DNA of 23,940 bases from contig BFEA01000510.1 in the NCBI GenBank assembly GCA_003427395.1, forward strand, positions 422,993-446,932, given 5' to 3'. This document shows positions 16,782 to 23,940 of this stretch, one piece after another. Made by a program: the position numbers and the translations under genes. The first letter of the stretch is position 1, and each line of letters opens with the position of its first letter. Origin of the DNA: Chara braunii. Its lineage: Eukaryota; Streptophyta; Charophyceae; Charales; Characeae. The notes under the pieces are model-generated. The model did no database searches. It was not told the origin of the DNA and saw only the letters and a list, made by a program, of their open reading frames with translations.

Positions 16782-19700
16782 GCGCACATGCCTGCATATT
16801 CGTAAGACACAAGCCATACCCCCAATGGGAGACACCGACCCAAGTGCAGCCTACATGGCTTCGACTGAGGTCAGCTCACAAATACAACCCGTCCACACAC
16901 TGCAACTACTACCACCACTCCATCCCCCCTCTCCTCCGCCCCCATCAGGCGAGCTACTCACCCCGCCACCCCCAACCGTTCCGCCCCCCCTCCGCAGACC
17001 CCCGTCTTGGTCCAAAAAACTGGCCCAAGCGGACCTCCACATTCGCTCGATTAACGTCAATGGCTTGATGTCTGCTAACCAACAGAAAATAACTGCCATT
17101 TGGAACGAAATTAGAGACCCGGGCGCAGTCGAATGGCCTGATGCGATCTGTGTACAAGAAACACACCTCACTATGTCGCCTGCACATGAAGCGAGGAGGA
17201 AAGAAATATGGCAACATACGGCATACACAGCACCCTCCACAGCCCGTGCATCCACGGGGGTGGTCATCTGGATGCCCCCGTCATCTCGCTTGAAACTTGT
17301 ACAATATGAATACGATAAACAAGAAGGGCGTTGGGTATACCTGAAAGGGACTATTGGGGAAGAGACGATCTGCTTGGTGAGTGTTTATGGCCCAAACAAT
17401 GTATACGACCGACTGCACTTTTTGGAATCCCTTCACCAAGCACTACCTGCAGACACCCCACTGATTATAGCGGGGGACTTTAACATAACCCCTTACCCGT
17501 GCCTAGATAGACAATCATCTTCCTCGTCTCAAAGGGGCGACACGACAGCGGACATCTTCGGGCTTCATCAAATGATGGAAGATTTGCAACTGTGTGACAT
17601 ATACAGACAACTGCACCCTGCCAAAAGATCATACACCTGCCTCAGATCGAGGGGAGAGGCGGGTCTGTCCAATTCAAGAATTGATTTCTTCCTAATATCT
17701 CAAACACTGACAGGCCTCGTCATAGTGGCGGAAATCAAAACCCTCAGTCCCTGCAGATCTTTTGACCATAGGGCTATTGTCCTGGGCCTATCATTCCAAA
17801 ATCATGTCACGCGTGGGCAGAGCTTTTACAAATTTTACACCTTGTTGCTCAAACAGTCTGAGCTACAGGGACTGGTGGAGCAGTTCTGGCGCTACTGGGC
17901 GGCTCAAAAACATAATCACCCCTCGACGGTGGACTGGTTCAACAAGGGAGTCGCAAATCTCAGAGAACGAATCAAAAAGTTCTCTATCAAGCACGCCAGA
18001 TCGAAAGCTAGTCTTGGAAAACCTGTTGCACACACTGGAACAATGGGATGCGCAAATGTCTGATCAACCCCTAGACACCTTCACATTTAACCAACTACAG
18101 CAAGCAAGGGACCACCTTCAAGCATACTTGGACCGACAATCGGAAGCATGGCGTATCCAAGCAAGGGTCAAACGAGGGACCACGGAAGGGACCATGGTCA
18201 AATCCTTCTTCAGACAGGCCAAAACTCGTGCCAAACAGAACGTGGTGCCCTCCTTACACCACCCCTTCGACGCGGGAAAGCCGGAAGCCTCGAACTCGTA
18301 CTTCATAGTAGACTATGCGACAATATATTACTGAAAACTCTTCACTTCAGAGAATGCCAAATGAGGAGACAATGCATTGCAACAAGCGAGGGCAGCTCTC
18401 TTGAATAACCTTACAGCCCTGTTGTCCAAACAGCAAAGGCAAACATTAGAAGAGCCCCTGTCAGCAGAGGAAATTCACTCGGCACTCTCCGCAATGGATG
18501 ACGAGAAAACTTTGGGTTTGGACGCTTTTCGGAAAGAGTTCTGGTTACACTTTTGGGATCTCTTCAAACAGGATCTAATGGCATACATACAAGCAGTCCA
18601 GCACGAAGGAAAATTCGGGGATCTGATGAGTTAAGGAGTCACAACCTTGCTGTACAAAAAGGGGTACCGAGCAAAAATTCGTAATTTCATACCGATCACC
18701 CTCCTACCTCTACCTTATAAAATGGTGGCTAAAGCCCTGAGCAACAGATTGTTGCACCACATGCAACATCTCATACATATGGATCAGACGGGCTTTATGC
18801 CCCACAGAAATATTCAAGATAATGTCCTCCTGGTCAATGAAACAATTAAGTATGCACGCCAAAGAGGGGTGGATGCAGCTATATTGTTCATAGACTTCGA
18901 AAACGTCTATGATCATGTAGACTGGAACTTCCTGGACTTATGCCTGGACATAATGAACTTTGGTCCGAGTTTTCGTCAATGGGTGACCACCCTGCATGCA
19001 TCCTCATCTACTAACATAATGATGAATGGTCACCTGTCCCCCCCCTTCCCCCTACAAAGATCGGTGAGGCAGGGGGACCCGATAACCCTCCTGCTCTTCG
19101 TTATAGTTATGGAGGCACTGGCCTCCTTAATAAGAGCAAATCTAGCTATTAAACGTATAGACATACCAGAAATACCAAGGCATAAGATCCCAATGATCTC
19201 TCTTTTTGCTGACGATTTTACTGTCCTCATCAAAGCCTCTTTTGAGAGCATGAGAGCGCTAGCTGAAACTATTCACCTCTTCTCGATAGCAGCCGACATG
19301 AAAGTCAACTGGTGCTCCAAAACCGAAGGATGGTGGCTCCATACAGCAGGTCAACCCCCACCGGAGGAGCCTGCTGTTAATTGGCGACAGAAAGAAGAGG
19401 CGATACAAATCCTAGGGGTGCAACTCACAGCATTGGGCCCCCCAAAAGATCACCGGGACCAGCTGGTCCACACAACCTTACAAGCGATGGCCAAATGGAA
19501 AGGCCTTCATACCTCACTAGTGGGCAGGGCCCTGGCAATTAACAATGCCATCCTTTTGACCATCTGGTATAAAACAGCATTCTGGTCCATCGATCGCAAA
19601 CAATACCAGAGGCTTAAAGAAGCCATAGCCGCCTACTTATGGAGAAACTACCAAGAACTATACTCATGCATAAAACGGGTGGCTTGGGCCCAAATAGCCC

Positions 19701-21913
19701 AACAAAAAACCAGGGGAGGGCTTGCTATTATTGATCCGCTAGACCAGACTAAAGCCCTGATCTTCAAGGTGATCGTCAGATTACTCATGGCGGACGAGCT
19801 TACGTGGGGCCCGCTGGCCATCATTCAACTTGCCAACTTGGCCCCGCCAACACCTCAAGACAAACGGGTCCATCCCTTCGCATGGCTAACTAATCCGGCT
19901 TGGTCCATCCCGTCCATCCCCAAGTCTGGAACCAGCGAATCAACAGAGGCTGCAGCAAAAACTGATCTCACACACGATCCGCTATGGACTTCCTTGATAG
20001 CCCTCTGGCGAGAGGTGGGCCCCAAAAAACTTCGACCACCGCACCGGTGGCACGAGATCTCAAGACAACCTTGCTTCGGAAACCCACACATACTGGACCT
20101 CCAAGGGAAACCGTTCTCAATCAAACATGAAACACACTGGCTGTCATGGGTCAAAAACTTGAAAAAAGGTATCTTTACTTTAGGGGATCCGTGGGATACC
20201 CAGGCCGGGCGATGGAAAACGACGAAGAACCTGCGTGCCCAGCTGAAACACATCCGAAACCTTGAAGACAAATTGCAACAAATTCAAGAAGCGGTCCCCA
20301 TCGCTTGGGTGCGAGCCCTTCGAAAAGGCCCGCATATCACCAAAGGGGACTGGGTGATCTTCGAAGCCTCTCTCTCGCTCCCCATGGCAGTCTTCAAGGT
20401 TTCAGAGTGCTCAATCTCACAGGCGGACCTGGAAGCCTATGAGCCAGCACTCCCGGGCTCCAAAATGTCGCAGATGACTCCGAACTCCCAACTGGATGTT
20501 ACACAACAGCTCTCGGGCCTCATGCGAATAAGAGTGCTTGGAGATGACACAGAGGGATGGTGGGCCTATAAACCAACAACCCCAGTTTGCTGCCTGCCAT
20601 TTGACCCTGCAGAATGGCAATGGCAAGAACGACAACCGTTCCCGTTCTGGAAATTTACAGTCAAAAAATGTTACAGGAATATCCATAAAACAAATGACAC
20701 CACTGACATTATAAAAAACAGGTGGGTCCGAGACTCACACATAGATACGGAGGACCTGCAGTGCTTCAAATGGTCACAATATACCCACTTGTCACCAGCA
20801 TCTCAGAGGGCACTGCAATGGCAAATAATCTACCGTTGCTTGGCGACACCTGCATGGATAGTGTCTAGATCACAGTTGGAACAAAATGGAGAACTGTCTG
20901 GCCTATATTGCAGATCGCCTGGGCAACCACAGATTGCAGATATGGAGCACTGTTTGCTCTACTGTCCACTAGCACGCCAGATCTGGCAATGGTGGACGGC
21001 AGCATGGGGATACCTCATAAACACAGACTTCCCATGGGACATGGCAATCATCCTACTGGGCCACATTTCAAAGACCGCGACCCCATGGACAAATTTCCAG
21101 CTTAACCTCTTCAAATACACAAGGCTGGAAGTCCTTATGGTAGCCTGGCGGGCCAGGTGCTCCCATGAATACAAAAAACATACCTTTGGGTTTGTTCAAG
21201 TCAGGTTGCACATTATAGACACACTGAGGTGCAACATACATAAGGCCTGGACTCAACTGAGAGAAGATTTGAGCACAGCAACAGTCCGTATATGAAGACA
21301 GGAGCTGATCACAGCCTTCAAAACAACCTGGCTTGATCCGGACAATAAGATAGCTGATCTTGACGACGCACAACAACTAAAATGGAAACCCTGGTGGCAG
21401 ACGGAAAGACAGTGGCTCAGAAAGCCACAGGCAACGTTTCGAAGACCTGAACCGGGACTCCCCATCATACAGATCACTCCAAATGACGACTCGTCCCTCC
21501 AACAACAACCGTCCACCCAGTCGATATACCTCTCATCTCGTGCTGTCCCCAACTCGCCACCGAGCCAACCAACACAACCCGTTCCGCCGCTCCCACTCAC
21601 ACCTCCGCCGATCACCACCCCCCAACCCCCTCCATTGCCCTCCGGGCCTCCCCCCGCTACACCGCCACCCCCTCCCCCAATACCCCAAACACCCCTCCCA
21701 ACTGTCCACTCTTCTCCCTCACTACCAAACTCGCTTCCCCACCCATTCCTGCACCTCCACCAACAGCCACCTCAGGGAACGACAAGTCCTCTACACAACC
21801 TCAAAGATCATAGACCCTTGCTCAAATGCCAAGAACTGTCCACATGTCAAGCTGAAACGAGAGCCGCAGCAGACTCGTCGACGGAGCTGGGAACAAGGGT
21901 AATAACATCATAA
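16765..21913 (+). pseudogene. LINE-F ORF2: endonuclease plus reverse transcriptase, frameshifted
   Basis: The start ATG 16765 overlaps the ORF1 end by 17 nt. After a Pro-rich leader (residues about 45-80) comes an APE endonuclease with its key steps present: SINVNG (95-100), QETHL (131-135), YGPN (208-211), GDFN (237-240), SRIDFFL (304-310) and DH (334-335). A +1 frame change near 17985-18015 is followed by in-frame TGA 18332, TGA 18362 and TAA 18632. The reverse transcriptase has DQTGF (about 18782), IDF with catalytic Asp at 18893, VRQGDP (about 19064) and FADD at 19205-19216. The usual NYRPI is changed to NFIPI. A degenerate C-terminal Cys/His region lies at about 20899-20975. TGA 21293 is followed by 206 open codons in the same frame, Pro-rich, to TAA 21911. 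The enzyme nicks target DNA and primes cDNA synthesis there. Confidence 0.85.
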
Positions 21914-22708
21914 AGAAAATAAGGGAGTGCTCCTACACAGGCTCTACGAGAGATCACAGGGAAGAGATAGAGTGGTCATCACAAGGATCTGAATTCTCAC
22001 ATGTGCCATACACACTAAGAAACACTTCGCTCTGACATATAAAGGTACTATCATTAACAGGTGTGCTATATAGTACGCACGTAACTTACACGATAACAAG
22101 TTGATCCCCCTATCACAACCTGATTCAAGATAGACGAACCCTCTATGACCTAAGGCTCAGACTTTAGGGGATCACTAAGGCTATGCTTGGGCTCGAGAAG
22201 GGTATAGGGTTTATAGGGTTTAAGTAGGACAGGGACGGTAAGGGCGATCACAAGGAAGGACAAAATAGACACACCTGTTTCACATGTAACATACACACTA
22301 TGAGACAGCAGATGTTTTGCTCACTGCCAACAAACAAGGTGATCTGTGTATTTTACAGTAAGAGATCATGTACATAAGTGATTTAGGTTACAACAGTAGA
22401 TCAACTTATCAAATCTCATTTTAGATAGGAAGAGACTTGCAGCATCACGGAGTCAAGATTTAGGCTTCACGAACTGTGAAGGTTAGGAATGATAAGTGAA
22501 AGCATAGGGTGTAATGGGTTTAAAGGAGACAGAAGTAGTACAGGGGGGCTGCAGAATAGGGTTGGGCCAAAAAGATAAAAGGTGCTCCAACACGGGATGG
22601 GAACCACTAGCAGCTCCACGGGAAAAAGGAGCCTAGGATTGTGAAGTGAAAACAACTACAGCCCCGGATAACAACAAACAGCAATCTCAGTGCCACACGA
22701 TGTATCAA
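21914..22708 (+). other. LINE-F 3' UTR with diverged tandem units
   Basis: Non-coding. Two related units of about 285-300 bp. CACATGT-CATACACACTA occurs at 21998 and 22281. TAGGGTTTATAGGGTTTAAG-like sequence occurs at about 22205, with its counterpart at about 22505. GACTTTAGG/GATTTAGG phrases lie between them at matching places. A partial unit may precede the first (GGTCATCACAAGG at about 21974, against GCGATCACAAGG at about 22244). The end, with any stem-loop and poly(A), is missing because of the junction at 22709. Confidence 0.65.
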
Positions 22709-22746
22709 CTGTCTCTTATACACATCTAGATGTGTATAAGAGACAG
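22709..22746. other. Nextera (Tn5 mosaic end) mate-pair junction adapter, artefact
   Basis: CTGTCTCTTATACACATCT (22709-22727) is followed directly by its reverse complement AGATGTGTATAAGAGACAG (22728-22746). This is the Tn5 19-bp mosaic end, head to head, as used for circularisation junctions in Nextera mate-pair libraries. It is not genomic sequence. Confidence 0.97.
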
Positions 22747-22783
22747 ATCCAAGACTGTACCGTATGAGCAACTACCTGAAAGT

Positions 22784-22891
22784 GTTGATTCGATCAAAGC
22801 ATTTCGCAATGTCGGCGTCAAGCACATATTTGGCTCTAGCCAGAGCTTCCATGGCATCTTCACAACTACGTCCTGGCCTAAATCCATAAGA
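22784..22891 (-). pseudogene. Copy of the group II intron RT fragment (artefactual duplicate)
   Basis: Same sequence as 9836-9943, carried in the adapter-linked copy. It should not be counted as a second genomic locus. Confidence 0.7.
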
Positions 22892-23837
22892 GTGAACCCG
22901 TAACCTTTGTAACATGTAATCCAAGACTGTACTGTATGAGCAACTACCTGAATTGGAATGAACGTGTGATATGCCGGACTGGGGAGAACATCAGAACACC
23001 CGAGACCAACACCCCAAGCAAACCCTGTGAAACCCACAACCAGCATACAACACCGTAGACTACCCTTGGGTGGTGCGCAGGCAGTGTCTGTAATAGAACC
23101 ATGCGTTAGCCCAAGGGGATGTGTGTCTAGCTGTGCGCCAATCTAACGCCCTGCCGGCGTCCATGCGCGAGGCTGCAGGGTTTTGAACCCACAACCTTAT
23201 ACCACAATGCACATTTCCAACTGGTGCTCTAACCACTGAGCTACATCAACTGGACATCTCATGAATGTTTTGATAATGCTATGATTAGTTTCTCGAATAA
23301 ATTATGCGGCTTATGGTGTGAGTGGTTGCCGGTTTTGACTGATTGGCCGAATTTTCGATCAATACCGTGGGAACATGGCTCGTGTTAGGGCATTCTTAGG
23401 TTTCGAACTTGCGATCTTGGGATCTGTGGTTTCGGAGTTCTATTGGCTCTTGGAGTGGGTATCGAATTTGTGATCTGGAGAAATTGTTGGTAGTACATCG
23501 TCTGATTTTGGTGGGGTTCGGACTGGTGTATTTTGTGGCCTTTCCTTGGGGAATACAGTAGTGCATATAGAAGTGTTTTTCTGGGGCTTTGAACATGTGA
23601 CGCGACAAGTGTTGTCTGTGTTAAGGTACTTTTTTGGAAGTAACGGCGATTTTCTTGGGATTACCGGTTGAGTAGGGTTTGGTGGACATAGTGTGGTTCT
23701 TGGGTTATGCACGGCTGCCTTTTTCTTTCGACGAACTTAGTCGACTTTAGGGATATGGTGCTTTCATTTTCTGAGATGACTGCTTTCTGTAGGCTGGTTA
23801 GCTTAGGATATATAATTGACTCTTTACCAAACCAGAC

Positions 23838-23907
23838 CAAATACCCCTGATGAGCGCTGGTCACGGCGGATAGCCGAAACCGGTCGGGTCATCCGGTCGG
23901 GTCATTG
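23838..23907 (+). ncRNA. Copy of the hammerhead candidate (artefactual duplicate)
   Basis: Same sequence as 10890-10959. It is not independent evidence of conservation, because it lies in the adapter-linked copy. Confidence 0.5.
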
Positions 23908-23940
23908 CCGTAATGTTCCTTTTTTTTTTTTTTTTTTTTT

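Larger units (their letters stand above)
14240..22708 (+). mobile_element. LINE-F: near full-length L1-type LINE, decayed
   Basis: Two long overlapping reading frames (ORF1, then ORF2 with APE-type endonuclease and reverse transcriptase) and a 3' UTR of at least 795 bp. The 5' end abuts the poly(A) of element C, so the 5' UTR is at most 76 bp or is truncated. The true 3' end is lost at the adapter junction (22709); no stem-loop or poly(A) is reached. The element carries six in-frame stops and one frameshift, so it cannot move by itself. Uncalled bases lie at 15098 and 15415. Confidence 0.85.
22747..23940. repeat. Artefactual copy of 9799-10991
   Basis: From the adapter to the end, the sequence repeats 9799 onward at a constant offset of 12,948 with no difference that I noticed, until the closing T-run (21 Ts here, against 20 Ts then C in the original). 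It therefore carries second copies of the group II RT fragment (22784-22891, minus), most of SINE S2 (to about 23251, minus) and the hammerhead candidate (23838-23907, plus). Two old repeats of this length would not be free of differences; this is one locus read twice. Confidence 0.93.

Noticed and set aside
17985-18015. Programmed ribosomal frameshift within ORF2
   Set aside because: No slippery heptamer or downstream structure was evident, and nearby in-frame stops show that the copy is decayed. A simple indel is enough.
16500-18364. UGA reassigned as a sense codon
   Set aside because: TAG and TAA also interrupt the frames, and the LINE carries a frameshift. Mutation explains all of it.
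22747-23940. Genuine segmental duplication or long terminal repeat of a 12.9 kb element
   Set aside because: The copy begins exactly at a Tn5 mosaic-end junction and shows no noticed substitution, so it is a mate-pair library artefact.

Overview
The window is a piece of a repeat-rich eukaryotic nuclear genome. It has no operon structure or bacterial-style genes, and no clearly intact host gene. It is a stack of retroposed elements: L1-type LINEs, long non-autonomous retroposons, and tRNA-derived SINEs. Poly(A)/poly(T) tails and ATC/GAT microsatellites run throughout. The LINE proteins resemble plant and streptophyte L1 elements, so a plant or charophyte-like alga is my best guess. I hold that guess weakly.

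Layout, left to right. 1-1216: GC- and CpG-rich sequence I could not assign. 1217-1609 (-): a dimeric tRNA-derived SINE ending in a (CA)n tail. About 2010-2870 and 7820-9043 (+): two halves of one 5'-truncated LINE, here called LINE-B. Its ORF2 is split by a 4.95 kb insertion (2871-7819) flanked by a perfect 17-bp duplication. The insertion is a non-autonomous retroposon (A, + strand) carrying a second member of the same family in inverted orientation (D, - strand, about 3934-6665). 9044-9728: mostly unassigned. 9729-10303 (-): a second dimeric SINE with a duplicated 3' domain; between the two 3' domains lies a 36-codon fragment of a group II intron reverse transcriptase. 10304-10971: unassigned sequence ending in a hammerhead ribozyme candidate (10890-10959). 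10972-about 11160 (-): a severely 5'-truncated LINE 3' end (E). About 11161-14239 (+): a third long retroposon (C), rich in ATC repeats. 14240-22708 (+): a nearly full-length but decayed LINE (LINE-F) with ORF1, ORF2 and a repeated 3' UTR. 22709-22746: a head-to-head pair of Tn5/Nextera mosaic ends, which is a library artefact. 22747-23940: a copy of 9799-10991 created by that artefact.

The most interesting system is a tail-sharing partnership. Five element ends (A, B, C, D, E) carry the same 3'-terminal stem-loop just upstream of poly(A): a 6-bp stem around a 7-nt CCCGKTT-type loop. Compensatory base changes preserve the stem in A, B and C. B and E are LINE 3' ends. A, C and D are 2-3 kb non-coding retroposons that share little else with the LINE, apart from a second small hairpin in A. 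This is what is expected if the LINE reverse transcriptase recognises the stem-loop and the non-coding elements exploit it, as some SINEs do; here the passengers are long and microsatellite-bearing. The hammerhead candidate and the group II intron RT fragment are separate observations that also deserve checking.

Assembly caution: everything right of 22708 should be treated as artefactual. The junction is explained by circularisation of one mate-pair fragment running from 9799 to 22708 (12,910 bp), so it also supports 9799-22708 being collinear on one DNA molecule.
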